Assembly (NCBI GenBank): GCA_017462915.1
Contig: JAFTQG010000044.1
Span: forward strand, 1-64,000
DNA: 64,000 nt
From: Prevotella sp.
Lineage (GTDB): Bacteria; Bacteroidota; Bacteroidia; Bacteroidales; Bacteroidaceae
Direction: 5' to 3'
Below, piece by piece: positions 45,709-53,938 of this stretch. Within the stretch, counting starts at the first letter, position 1; every line of letters begins with the position of its first letter. The notes under the pieces are model-generated. The model was not told the origin of the DNA. It worked only from the letters and a program-made list of their open reading frames with translations, and did no database searches. The translations under genes were made by a program, and so were the position numbers.

Positions 45709-45909
45709 ATAAGTAAGTCGCCAAAATTAAACGATAATATTTATGATAAAGCAAGCACTTACATCTTGTATGTATAAACCTTGTTCTTTTTGGTTGTTTT
45801 TGCCTTGTCTCTCAGTCACATAGCCCGCTATACTCCCTCGTTCCAAGACGAAAACATCTCAAAAATAACAAAGCTTTATACTATACATTAATTTTTGTGA
45901 CTTACTTAT
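45709..45909 (+). mobile_element. MITE-like element, copy 2
   Basis: 201 bp bounded by ATAAGTAAGTC (45709-45719) and its complement GACTTACTTAT (45899-45909). The inverted ends extend further with mismatches (CCAAAATTAA and TTAATTTTTG). It is nearly identical along its length to copy 3 at 48558-48752 and similar to copy 1. It includes an internal CATAGCCCGCTAT palindrome near 45819-45831. It has no coding capacity. It lies 36 bp before array D. Confidence 0.8.
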
Positions 45910-45940
45910 TTATTTTCGGTGATGTAAGTCCCTTTGCATC

Positions 45941-46020
45941 AAAGTGTGACCTTTCATATTATAAAGTGTCACATTTTATAATATGAAGGGTTACCTTTTG
46001 CAAGTCAAAAGGTAACCCTC
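45941..46020. repeat. 22-bp-period palindrome array D (4 units)
   Basis: Units start at 45945 (TGTGACC), 45967 (TGTCACA), 45989 (GGTTACC) and 46011 (GGTAACC), each 22 bp apart. Units 3 and 4 form a perfect 14-base inverted pair (AGGGTTACCTTTTG with CAAAAGGTAACCCT). It lies in the 876-bp gene-poor gap before gluQ. That gap also holds the 45385 palindrome and MITE copy 2; from 46021 to 46206 I see nothing further. Confidence 0.85.
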
Positions 46021-46206
46021 GTTTCTCGCTGAGAATCAACATGTTTGATGTAAAATATCCCTTCGGTTGCAGAAATCGCATTTTCAGCCATCATTTTTGG
46101 CCGCATTTTGCATTATATCTTATCGTGACTTAACCGATGCAAATTTCTTGGGAATATCCCATAGGTCTCATGTCGGTATTTCTCCATTTGCGGAATGGCA
46201 TCGTGG

Positions 46207-47118
46207 TTATGGTGTATACGGCTCTGTCATGACGACATCATCGTGAGGTATCTTGTCCCACGAGAAGAGCGGGATGAGCTCTTTTGCGGAGATCTTCTCG
46301 GGACGGTCTGTCAGGCCGGCATGGAAGGCGAGGTGTCCGATGACCTGCTCTGGGGAACATGTGTCACGAATGCACCCCATGTCAAGGCTCTTGTCGCGCT
46401 TTGAGAGTCTCTGCCGCGAGGTGTTGCATAGGAGGGGGACATGGCAGAAGGATGGAGGGGTGAAGCCCAGCAGGCGGTGGAGATACTGCTGCTGGGGTAC
46501 GGAGAGGAGGAGGTCGCGTCCTCTGACTATCTCGGTGATGCCCATGAGCGCGTCGTCCACGACGACAGCGAGCTGGTAGGCCCATGCGCCGTCGCCTCTG
46601 CGGAGGATGAAGTCGCCGCATTGGTTTGCAAGATGGACGGCGTGGTCACCGTAGTGGCGGTCTCGGAATGTGAGGGTCTTGTCAGGCACGGCAAGTCTTG
46701 TAGACCTCACGGCGCGGAGACTACCTTCACGGTGGAGGCTGATGTCGCGGAGACGTTGCGAGAGGGTGTGCACAGTCCTGCCGTCGGACTCGTGGGGAGC
46801 CTGTGTCGCCATGATTTCGGCACGTGTGCAGTAGCAGGGGTATGTGTGCCCTCCTGCCTCGAGCCTGCGTAGCTGCTCCTCATACAGTGGGAACCGCTCG
46901 CTCTGTACATGGCGCTCGTCCCAGTCCAGACCGAGCCAGCGGAGGTCATCGTCTATCTGCTCTGCATATTTCTGTCGGGAGCGCTGGCGGTCGATGTCTT
47001 CTATCCTAAGTACGAACTCTCCTCCCTGGCTCCGTACGGAGAGCCAGGCGAGGAGGGCTGTCCAGATGTTGCCGAGATGCATACGGCCTGTTGGTGATGG
47101 CGCGAATCTTCCTTTCAT
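46207..47118 (-). CDS. gluQ: Glutamyl-Q tRNA(Asp) synthetase
   Basis: A 303-residue truncated class I synthetase that attaches glutamate to queuosine at position 34 of tRNA-Asp. It has the HIGH-like motif GRFAPSPTGRMHLGN, the RIEDID strand, a KMSKS-like LSKRDKS, and no anticodon-binding domain, which separates it from GltX. The zinc site keeps CYC (Cys-x-Cys), but the downstream Tyr and Cys of well-known members appear as His and Gln (VHTLSQ). Its start overlaps the nhaC stop (ATGA), so the two are coupled. Base composition is GC-richer than most of the window. Confidence 0.92.
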   Translation of the reverse strand: MKGRFAPSPTGRMHLGNIWTALLAWLSVRSQGGEFVLRIEDIDRQRSRQKYAEQIDDDLRWLGLDWDERHVQSERFPLYEEQLRRLEAGGHTYPCYCTRAEIMATQAPHESDGRTVHTLSQRLRDISLHREGSLRAVRSTRLAVPDKTLTFRDRHYGDHAVHLANQCGDFILRRGDGAWAYQLAVVVDDALMGITEIVRGRDLLLSVPQQQYLHRLLGFTPPSFCHVPLLCNTSRQRLSKRDKSLDMGCIRDTCSPEQVIGHLAFHAGLTDRPEKISAKELIPLFSWDKIPHDDVVMTEPYTP

Positions 47119-48533
47119 GATGCTTTTATCTCAGATTTTTTTATCTTCCAGCCCATGACCGCCTGGAAGATGGACATCAGTGGCGACAGGTAGCAGAAGA
47201 AGCAGTATGGGAGATAGGCTATGGTAGCCACTCCGAGCACAGTGGACTGGGTCATGCCGCATGTGTTCCAGGGTATGAGTACGGAGACGACCGTGGCGCT
47301 GTCTTCACATGAGCGGGAGAGGAGGCGCGGCTCGTAGCCCTGCCGGTTGTACTCCTCCTTGAACATGTTGGCGGAGAGGATGATGGATATGTACTGGTCG
47401 CCTGTCATGACGTTCATGGCTATGCCGTTGAGCACCGTGGCGGTGACGAGTCCTGCGCGTGTCCTCACCATGCGGCGGAACACTGCGTGGAGGAAACTTT
47501 TCAACATGCCGCAGGCTGTCATTGCCCCGCCGAAGACCATCGCGGAGAGGATGAGCCAGATGGTGTTGAGCATACCTGTCATGCCGTTTGTGGAGACAAG
47601 GTCGTCGAGGATCGGGATGCCGGTCTTTATGGAGGTGGACTGGCTCAGTGTGATGATGACGGACTGGAACAGCGAGCCGGATATCTGCATCAGTATGTCT
47701 CGCTGGAATATCAGCATCATGACTACAGCCATCATGGACGACGAGAACAGCACGATGAGCGGCGGCACTTTCCTGTATATGAGGTATGCCGTGGCTACGG
47801 GGACCGTAAGGAGCCATGGGGTAATCGTGAATGTACGCTCGAGGGCTCCGATGTATTGTGTCGTGTCGCTGTCGCTTGCTCCTTCCATCCACAGCCCTGC
47901 AAGGCAGAATATGGAGAGGGTGATGAGCATGGTGGGTGTCGTCGTGAGCATCATGTAGCGGATATGCTTGAACAGAGGGGTGCCCGAGACGGAGGACGCA
48001 AGGACTGTTGTATCGCTCAGGGGCGAGATCTTGTCGCCGAAGTATGCACCGGAGATTATCGCGCCTGCCGTCCATCCGTCTCCGAAGCCGAGGGCACGGC
48101 CGATGCCGAGCAGGGCGATGCCGATGGTCGCGATGGTAGTCCAGGATGAACCGGTCATCACCGAGACGACGGCACTGATGACGCAGGCGGAGGCGAGGAA
48201 GACGGCAGGATGGATGACCTGTATGCCGTAGCAGATAAGGGTGGGAACGATGCCGCTTATCATCCATGATGCCGAGAGCATACCGATGACAAGCAGGATG
48301 TAGATGGAGATGGTGGTCTCGTGTACCTTGACCTCTATGTTGTGCTCTATGGTGCTCCATTTCACTTTGCATATCCCCATGCCGAGGCATACGCACACGG
48401 CGGTGGCGCACAGCAGCGCTATCTGGGACGGACCGGCGAGCGAGTCGCTGCCGAAGACGGATATTGTCACGCTAAGCAACGCTATCAGTGTGACAAGGGG
48501 GATGGCACTGAGCCATGCAGATGGTTCTTTCAT
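47115..48533 (-). CDS. nhaC: Na+/H+ antiporter, NhaC family
   Basis: A 472-residue integral membrane protein with about 11-12 transmembrane segments of the NhaC antiporter family. Conserved parts include SVMTGSSWTTIATIGIALLGIG, GAIISGAYFGDKISPLSDTTVLASSVSGTPLFKHI, and VLIPWNTCGMTQS. It would exchange cytoplasmic Na+ for H+. Its stop overlaps gluQ by four bases. A MITE copy ends 24 bp upstream of its start codon, so its promoter lies within or beyond that element. Confidence 0.92.
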   Translation of the reverse strand: MKEPSAWLSAIPLVTLIALLSVTISVFGSDSLAGPSQIALLCATAVCVCLGMGICKVKWSTIEHNIEVKVHETTISIYILLVIGMLSASWMISGIVPTLICYGIQVIHPAVFLASACVISAVVSVMTGSSWTTIATIGIALLGIGRALGFGDGWTAGAIISGAYFGDKISPLSDTTVLASSVSGTPLFKHIRYMMLTTTPTMLITLSIFCLAGLWMEGASDSDTTQYIGALERTFTITPWLLTVPVATAYLIYRKVPPLIVLFSSSMMAVVMMLIFQRDILMQISGSLFQSVIITLSQSTSIKTGIPILDDLVSTNGMTGMLNTIWLILSAMVFGGAMTACGMLKSFLHAVFRRMVRTRAGLVTATVLNGIAMNVMTGDQYISIILSANMFKEEYNRQGYEPRLLSRSCEDSATVVSVLIPWNTCGMTQSTVLGVATIAYLPYCFFCYLSPLMSIFQAVMGWKIKKSEIKAS

Positions 48534-48557
48534 GTATGCTATATATGTGTTTATATC

Positions 48558-48752
48558 AGTAAGTCGCCAAAATTAAACGATAATATTTATGATAAAGCAA
48601 GCACTTGCATCTTGTATGTATAAACCTTGTCCTTTTTGGCTGTTTCCGCCTTGTCACTCAGTCACATAGCCCGCTATGCTCTTTCGTTTCAATACGAAAA
48701 CATCTCAAAAATAACCAAGTTTTATACTATACATTAATTTTTGTGACTTACT
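48558..48752 (+). mobile_element. MITE-like element, copy 3
   Basis: AGTAAGTC (48558-48565) and GACTTACT (48745-48752) bound a ~195-bp unit nearly identical to copy 2 and in the same orientation. An 8-base TATGTGTT occurs on both sides (48544-48551 and 48753-48760), but only the right one touches the element, so a target-site duplication is uncertain. It separates nhaC from uvrB. Confidence 0.75.
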
Positions 48753-48775
48753 TATGTGTTGTTGTTTCTACGGTT

Positions 48776-50896
48776 TTATTGCTCTTTTGGCAGAAGGTCC
48801 TGCAGGCGGAGCAGTTCGTCGCGGTACTGCGCCGCCTGTATGAAGTCGAGGTTCTTGGCGGCCTCTTTCATCATGTTGGTCGTATGCTGGATGGATTTGC
48901 GCAGTTCTGCCTCTGTCATGTTGCGCATGATAGGGTCTGCCACCATCTGGCGGTCGTCCTCGGGAAGGATGTATTTGCGCTCTGAGGGCTCAATGTATGC
49001 GCCGTCTTCGATATGCAGCTTTTTCTTCCTCTCGTCGTATGCGCTCTGGCGGGATGTCTTGGCTGTGCCCTTGACGGCATCGAAGGCCTGCTGGCGCATG
49101 GCGGAGAGTCCTCCGTCCTGTATGTCCTTGACTATCTGCTGAGGTACGATGCCGTGCTCCTCGTTATACTGCATCTGCTTGGCACGGCGGCGGGCGGTCT
49201 CGTCGATGGTGACCTGCATGGATTGCGTCATGCGGTCGGCATACATTATCACAAGTCCGTTGACGTTTCTTGCGGCGCGGCCTGCCATCTGTGTCATGCC
49301 ACGGGCGTTGCGGAGGAATCCTTCCTTGTCGGCATCAAGTATGGCGACAAGGGAGACCTCCGGAATGTCAAGTCCTTCACGCAGGAGATTGACTCCCACA
49401 AGTACGTCATAGGCTCCGGCACGAAGTTCGTTGATGATTTTTATACGGTCAAGTGTATCTACATCGGAGTGTATATAAGCCGTTGGAATATCGTGGTTTA
49501 ACAGGTATTCCGTCATCTCCTCTGCCATGCGCTTCGTGAGCGTGATGACAAGCGTCCGCTCTCCTTTCTCCCTGTGCTCGACAATCTCGTTGAGAAGGTC
49601 GTCTACCTGGTTAGCAGTAGGTCGGACCTCTATTCTCGGATCAAGGAGTCCCGTCGGACGGATGATCTGCTCAACGACAATGCCTTCTGCCTGCTCCAGC
49701 TCGTATGGGGCAGGTGTTGCGGATATATATACGACCTGCCTCGCGAGAGCCTCGAACTCCTCGAATTTCAAGGGGCGATTGTCGAAAGCGGCAGGAAGTC
49801 TGAAGGCATATTCTACAAGATTCTGCTTCCTCGACCGGTCGTTGCCGTACATCGCGTGGAGCTGAGGTATTGAGGCGTGGCTCTCGTCGATGAAGAGGAG
49901 CATGTCTTCTGGGAAGAAATCGAACAGGCAGTAGGGGCGTTGACCTGGCTCGCGACCATCGAAATACCGCGAGTAGTTCTCTATGCCGGAGCAGTGGCCC
50001 ATCTCCTTTATCATGTCGATGTCGTACTCGACACGCTCCTTGATGCGCTGGGCGCGGACAGGGTCGCCTATCTCCTCGTAGAATGTCACACGGTCCATGA
50101 GGTCGTCCTGTATGTTGCGGACGGCGATGTCTATCTGCTCTTTTGATGTCACGAAGATATTGGCAGGGTAGACCTGATATTCCTCGAAAGACTCGAGCCG
50201 CGCGAAAGTGACGGCGTCAAGTTCGGCTATGGAGTCTATCGTGTCGTCCCACATCTCGATGCGCAGGATACGCTCGGAATATGCCATGGCAACGTCTATC
50301 GTGTCGCCTTTCACGCGGAAATTGCCTCGCTCAAGGGCGATGTCGTTGCGTACATACAGAGCCTCGACAAGCTTTCTCAGCAAGTCGTTGCGGTATATCT
50401 GCATACCGCTTTTCAGCGTGATGACCGACCCCTTCATCGCGGCAGGGCCTCCCATGCCGTATATGCACGACACGGAGGCGACTACGATGACGTCACGCCT
50501 GCCTGACAGCAGTGACGACACAGCGGACAGACGCAGACGGTCGATCTCTTCATTTATGGCGAGGTCTTTCTCTATATATGTGTCGGAGGAAGGCAGATAG
50601 GCCTCAGGCTGATAATAGTCGTAGTAGGAGACGTAATACTCCACGGCATTGTCAGGGAAGAACGCCTTCATCTCCCTGTACAGCTGTGCCGCAAGGGTCT
50701 TGTTGTGTGAGAAGATGAGTGTCGGACGGTTGCATTCGGCTATGACGTTTGCCATGGTGAAGGTCTTGCCGGAACCAGTCACACCCAGCAACACTTGTGC
50801 AGGGTCGCCACGCTTTATGCCTTCTGTCAACTGGCGTATTGCTTCAGGCTGGTCGCCGGTAGGCTTGTATTCTGATGTTAGATTGAATCTGTGCAT
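48776..50896 (-). CDS. uvrB: Excinuclease ABC subunit B
   Basis: A 706-residue DNA-damage recognition helicase of nucleotide excision repair. It has Walker A LLGVTGSGKTFTMA, the beta-hairpin region YYQPEAYLPSSDTYIEKD, the DESHASIPQLHAMYNGD-like motif II segment, helicase motifs V and VI (VGVNLLREGLDIPEVSLVAILDADKEGFLR, MTQMAGRAARN), the YKRxxx-type insertion region and a C-terminal UVR motif (MMKEAAKNLDFIQAAQYRDEL). Length is slightly above the E. coli protein. A minus-strand -7 box TAATTTTG lies at 50909-50902. Confidence 0.97.
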   Translation of the reverse strand: MHRFNLTSEYKPTGDQPEAIRQLTEGIKRGDPAQVLLGVTGSGKTFTMANVIAECNRPTLIFSHNKTLAAQLYREMKAFFPDNAVEYYVSYYDYYQPEAYLPSSDTYIEKDLAINEEIDRLRLSAVSSLLSGRRDVIVVASVSCIYGMGGPAAMKGSVITLKSGMQIYRNDLLRKLVEALYVRNDIALERGNFRVKGDTIDVAMAYSERILRIEMWDDTIDSIAELDAVTFARLESFEEYQVYPANIFVTSKEQIDIAVRNIQDDLMDRVTFYEEIGDPVRAQRIKERVEYDIDMIKEMGHCSGIENYSRYFDGREPGQRPYCLFDFFPEDMLLFIDESHASIPQLHAMYGNDRSRKQNLVEYAFRLPAAFDNRPLKFEEFEALARQVVYISATPAPYELEQAEGIVVEQIIRPTGLLDPRIEVRPTANQVDDLLNEIVEHREKGERTLVITLTKRMAEEMTEYLLNHDIPTAYIHSDVDTLDRIKIINELRAGAYDVLVGVNLLREGLDIPEVSLVAILDADKEGFLRNARGMTQMAGRAARNVNGLVIMYADRMTQSMQVTIDETARRRAKQMQYNEEHGIVPQQIVKDIQDGGLSAMRQQAFDAVKGTAKTSRQSAYDERKKKLHIEDGAYIEPSERKYILPEDDRQMVADPIMRNMTEAELRKSIQHTTNMMKEAAKNLDFIQAAQYRDELLRLQDLLPKEQ

Positions 50897-50971
50897 AGAT
50901 GCAAAATTACGGAATTTTTCTGAAAGAATTGTTATAAATGATGAATAATTTGGGAAAAACGCTGCAGTTCT

Positions 50972-51002
50972 TTTGAAATATGGAAAAATATGAGTAATTT
51001 TG
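50972..51002 (+). promoter_or_regulatory. Promoter of the bamD operon
   Basis: TTTG (50972-50975), a 19-base spacer and TAATTTTG (50995-51002), a full match, 54 bp before the bamD ATG. It is divergent from the uvrB -7 box at 50909-50902. Confidence 0.8.
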
Positions 51003-51056
51003 TAGCCTAAATGTGCGCATGGATTGCCACTATTGCAGAATATTCAGTAGTAAGGA

Positions 51057-51887
51057 ATGAAAAATATTTTTGTATCGTTATTTATAGCCGTTTTGCTTAC
51101 AGGGTGTGCCAAGGAGTTCAACTCTGTATACAAGCTTTCTGACAACGAATATAAATATGAATATGCCAAGCAGTGCTTTGCTGCCGGGAAATACAATCAG
51201 GCATCGGCTTTACTTGGTGATCTCGTGACACCGATGAAGGGAACGGACAATGCAGAAGAGTCCCTTTATATGTATGCAATGTCGCTTTATAAAGGAAAGG
51301 ACTATGAGGTAGCCAATGAGGCTTTCAAGCGTTATACTACATCTTACCCTCGTGGCTCGTTTGCAGAGATGGCGTATTTTTATGCGGCAGAGAGCCTCTC
51401 CGAAAGTTCTCCAGAGCCTCGTCTTGACCAGACCCCGACACTGGCGGCTATAAAGGCTTATCAGGATTATCTTGATATCTATCCGCAGGCAGTTCGCCGC
51501 AAGGAGGCGCAGCAGCGGATGATTGCTTTGCAGGATAAGCTCGTGATGAAGGAATACCACAATGCAAAACTGTACTATAATCTGGGAACTTATTTCGGAA
51601 ATTGCCTTTCAGGCGGTTCCAACTATGAGGCGTGCATCATAACGGCCGAGAACGCCTTGAAGGATTATCCTTATATGGATATGCGTGAGGATTTCTCCTT
51701 GCTTATAATGAAGAGCAAGTTCTATCTGGCACAGCACAGCATAGAAGCAAAGAGGAACGAACGCTATCAGAATGCCGAGGATGAATGTTACGGATTCATA
51801 AACGAGTATCCGGATTCAAAGAACCGTGACATCGCAGAGCAGTTTATAACGGTCTGCAAGAAATATACTGGTAACCAGGCTCAATAG
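51057..51887 (+). CDS. bamD: Outer membrane assembly factor BamD
   Basis: A 276-residue outer-membrane lipoprotein of the BAM complex. The signal peptide ends in lipobox LLTGC (Cys17). Five TPR-like repeats follow, opening with YKYEYAKQCFAAGKYNQASALLGDLV and EESLYMYAMSLYKGKDYEVANEAFKRYTTSYPRGSFAEMAYFYAAES, the standard BamD pattern. It is followed by the omega-like subunit (66 bp) and a DUF4293 gene, a gene order typical of Bacteroidetes. Confidence 0.93.
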   Translation: MKNIFVSLFIAVLLTGCAKEFNSVYKLSDNEYKYEYAKQCFAAGKYNQASALLGDLVTPMKGTDNAEESLYMYAMSLYKGKDYEVANEAFKRYTTSYPRGSFAEMAYFYAAESLSESSPEPRLDQTPTLAAIKAYQDYLDIYPQAVRRKEAQQRMIALQDKLVMKEYHNAKLYYNLGTYFGNCLSGGSNYEACIITAENALKDYPYMDMREDFSLLIMKSKFYLAQHSIEAKRNERYQNAEDECYGFINEYPDSKNRDIAEQFITVCKKYTGNQAQ

Positions 51888-51945
51888 AGGTTTAGGTTAA
51901 GGTTAGCATTATCGTTAAGGTTAAGATAAAAGTTAGAATAAAAGA
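51888..51945 (+). repeat. GGTTAA/GGTTAG short repeats between bamD and the omega gene
   Basis: The 66-bp spacer holds repeated hexamer-like units (GGTTTAGGTTAAGGTTAG, then GTTAAGGTTAAG). It resembles the G/T arms of the repeats at 41014 and within MITE copy 1. No function is evident. Confidence 0.5.
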
Positions 51946-51953
51946 TATTATAT

Positions 51954-52289
51954 ATGGACTACAAGAAATCAAAAGCCCCTACAAACACTGTTACACGTAA
52001 CATTGTAGAACTTAGCAATGACACTGGCAACATATACGAAAGTGTTGCCATAATGGCTAAGCGTGCAAATCAGATTGCTGCAGAGATAAAGCAGGATCTG
52101 AACAAGAAACTTGCAGAGTTCTCTTCTTATAACGACTCTCTTGAAGAGGTGTTCGAGAACCGTGAGCAGATAGAGATATCACGTTATTATGAAAAATTGC
52201 CAAAACCGACCCTTCTTGCCGCCGAGGAATTTGAGCAGGGACAGGTTTATTGGCGTGACCCTTCCCGCGAGAAGGTTGAGGAGGACTGA
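51954..52289 (+). CDS. rpoZ: RNA polymerase omega-like subunit (Bacteroidetes type)
   Basis: A 111-residue protein with the Bacteroidetes omega-subunit pattern: VTRNIVELSNDTGNIYESVAIMAKRANQIAAEIKQDL, then a helical linker and an acidic end. The MAKRANQI segment corresponds to the conserved A-x-RA-x-Q(I) helix by which omega clamps the beta-prime C-terminus. It is placed in the bamD operon, with DUF4293 two bases after its stop. Confidence 0.88.
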   Translation: MDYKKSKAPTNTVTRNIVELSNDTGNIYESVAIMAKRANQIAAEIKQDLNKKLAEFSSYNDSLEEVFENREQIEISRYYEKLPKPTLLAAEEFEQGQVYWRDPSREKVEED

Positions 52290-52291
52290 TT

Positions 52292-52750
52292 ATGATTCAA
52301 CGCATACAGAGCGTATATCTCTTCCTTTCCATTGTGGCAATGGTTGTCTGTGCATGTCTGCCTGTTGCCTCAATTGCCCCAACAGGTATGGGCATCGCCT
52401 CTGATATGTATAATCTATGTATCATAGACGGTAATGACGGAAGTTTGAGCTTTGCTGTTTCTGGACTGTTCGCTCTTCTTGCTGCTGGTGTTATAACCTC
52501 TGTCATCAACATCTTCAGCTACAATAACAGAAAGGCACAGAGCAGAGATTGTCTGGTGACCATAATGCTCATGTTGCTGTGGATTGGCCTATATGCTTTT
52601 GAAGCATATACATATAACACAGAGAAAGCTACATTTGACGTTCGTTTTACAGCGTGCCTGCCGATTGTAGCCATTATCTTGCAGTGGCTTGCACGTGTTG
52701 CAATACGGAAAGACGAAAAACTTATACGTTCGATAGACAGAATAAGGTAA
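52292..52750 (+). CDS. DUF4293 family membrane protein
   Basis: A 152-residue protein with four predicted membrane segments (about 8-28, 50-68, 83-103, 115-133). It begins MIQRIQSVYLFLSIVAMVVC, which is diagnostic for the Bacteroidetes family DUF4293. It is coupled to the omega-like gene (two-base gap) and ends the bamD operon, with a terminator 140 bp further on. Function is unknown. Confidence 0.85.
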   Translation: MIQRIQSVYLFLSIVAMVVCACLPVASIAPTGMGIASDMYNLCIIDGNDGSLSFAVSGLFALLAAGVITSVINIFSYNNRKAQSRDCLVTIMLMLLWIGLYAFEAYTYNTEKATFDVRFTACLPIVAIILQWLARVAIRKDEKLIRSIDRIR

Positions 52751-52891
52751 TTCATCGGTCATTGTTGAAGGAAGGTTCTGTCTTATCATCGCCATTTGTG
52801 CATCCTGAATATTGAAAGATCTATGTATTATAGGTTGGCAATGGCCTATTATATAATAATGTAAGACATATAACGACAGTGTTTTTACATA

Positions 52892-52948
52892 AAACAGACT
52901 GTATTCCGAAGGTTTATAAACTTCTTCTGGATGCAGTCTGTTTCTTTT
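52892..52948 (+). terminator. Terminator of the bamD operon
   Basis: AAACAGACTG (52892-52901) pairs with CAGTCTGTTT (52934-52943), extended by imperfect pairing inside, then TCTTTT. Confidence 0.7.
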
Positions 52949-52958
52949 GCCTCGTTAT

Positions 52959-53072
52959 AGGCCTAATTGTAGGCCTAATTGTAAAATGTAGGCTGAAAAT
53001 GGCTGGTAAAGATGGTGTGTTTTTGGGGGCTATTGCCTTTGCATCATTTTCAGCCTGTCCTCTTACAATTAG
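52959..53072. repeat. Inverted-repeat element with tandem 12-bp lead
   Basis: AGGCCTAATTGT occurs twice in tandem (52959-52970 and 52971-52982). From 52975 a left end CTAATTGTA plus AGGCTGAAAATG (52990-53001) is matched inversely by CATTTTCAGCCT (53045-53056) and TACAATTAG (53064-53072). The ~98-bp unit has no gene and resembles a very small MITE. Its left end recurs alone at 44101-44127. Confidence 0.6.
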
Positions 53073-53127
53073 ACTCACTTTTCCCACTTTTTCTCAATAA
53101 CATTAGATACTTTCAAGGCAAAATATG

Positions 53128-53179
53128 CAGAAAGAATAGACCGCATCGGTTTTTTCCGGTGCGGTCTATTCATTTCTGC
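53128..53179. terminator. Terminator of the 53.2-kb exported protein gene
   Basis: GCAGAAA then AATAGACCGCA (53128-53145) pairs with TGCGGTCTATT then TTTCTGC (53160-53179) around a T-rich loop. It is T-rich on the minus side. Confidence 0.75.
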
Positions 53180-53228
53180 ATGTCTCACTCTACCTGTTTT
53201 CTTTTGCAAAAGTGGGGAGAGCTTTGCT

Positions 53229-53660
53229 TTATTTCTTGTAGTAAGGAGTGTTGTAAGTAAGTCTGATACCGTCACCTGTCTTTGAGAGGACGAGAGTTGT
53301 ACCATCATTGCCAATGTTGTAGATATATGCACCGTTCTCGGTTGAGACCAAATGGTAGATGACATTGAAAGTTGTTGCTATGTCAGCAAGAGCATCTTTT
53401 GATTTCATCGGGATGTCAACAGTGAGCTGACCGATCTTGTTCTTCTGCTTAACGTCCTGATAGTTTATTGAAAGGTAGATTTCCGTACCTTGGCAATTAC
53501 CTTTAAGGCAGTCTTTTGTTTCGTCATAGACATAACCCTTTGCTGAAATCTGACGTGTGATTTCCACTACGTTACCGTTCAGGTCGATACCGTCAAAATC
53601 AAAAGCGTGTGCACCGATGCTCATTATGAGTGCTGTGAGTGCAAGAAAAATCTTTTTCAT
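53229..53660 (-). CDS. Small exported protein of unknown function
   Basis: A 143-residue protein with signal peptide MKKIFLALTALIMSIGAHAF. The mature part is beta-rich and has two cysteines seven apart (CLKGNCQ has spacing Cys-x4-Cys), a possible disulfide. It ends GDGIRLTYNTPYYKK. A minus-strand -7 box TAATTTTG lies at 53710-53703. It stands alone between terminators. I do not recognise the family. Confidence 0.65.
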   Translation of the reverse strand: MKKIFLALTALIMSIGAHAFDFDGIDLNGNVVEITRQISAKGYVYDETKDCLKGNCQGTEIYLSINYQDVKQKNKIGQLTVDIPMKSKDALADIATTFNVIYHLVSTENGAYIYNIGNDGTTLVLSKTGDGIRLTYNTPYYKK

Positions 53661-53894
53661 TTTAATTACAGATAAATTTTATGTTGTTGTTGAAAACAGG
53701 TGCAAAATTACATAATATTTTAGAAAAATGTAAGTACAACCATGAAAAAGTTGTGTATATTATGATTTGTTAACGTCAGTATGTCGCAAGAAAGCGTGGA
53801 ATGTATATATTCTGTCACTTAGTTCTACTTCTCATACACCCCTGATGTGCTCATGTCTTATCGTCGTTTTTATCAATGATAGGGTATAAAATAA

Positions 53895-53922
53895 AAGGCT
53901 CTCACGAAAATGTGAGAGCCTT
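53895..53922 (-). terminator. Terminator after nifJ
   Basis: AAGGCTCTCAC (53895-53905) pairs with GTGAGAGCCTT (53912-53922), followed on the minus strand by TTTATTTTAT. Confidence 0.85.
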
Positions 53923-53938
53923 CTATTGTTATGAGAGA

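Noticed and set aside
47305-48411. 368-codon frame opposite/within nhaC
   Set aside because: Its composition (His/Arg-rich) is that of an out-of-frame GC-rich gene; NhaC motifs are in the other frame.
46207-48533. gluQ-nhaC as a horizontally acquired GC-rich island
   Set aside because: The neighbouring uvrB is also GC-rich, so composition does not set this pair apart.
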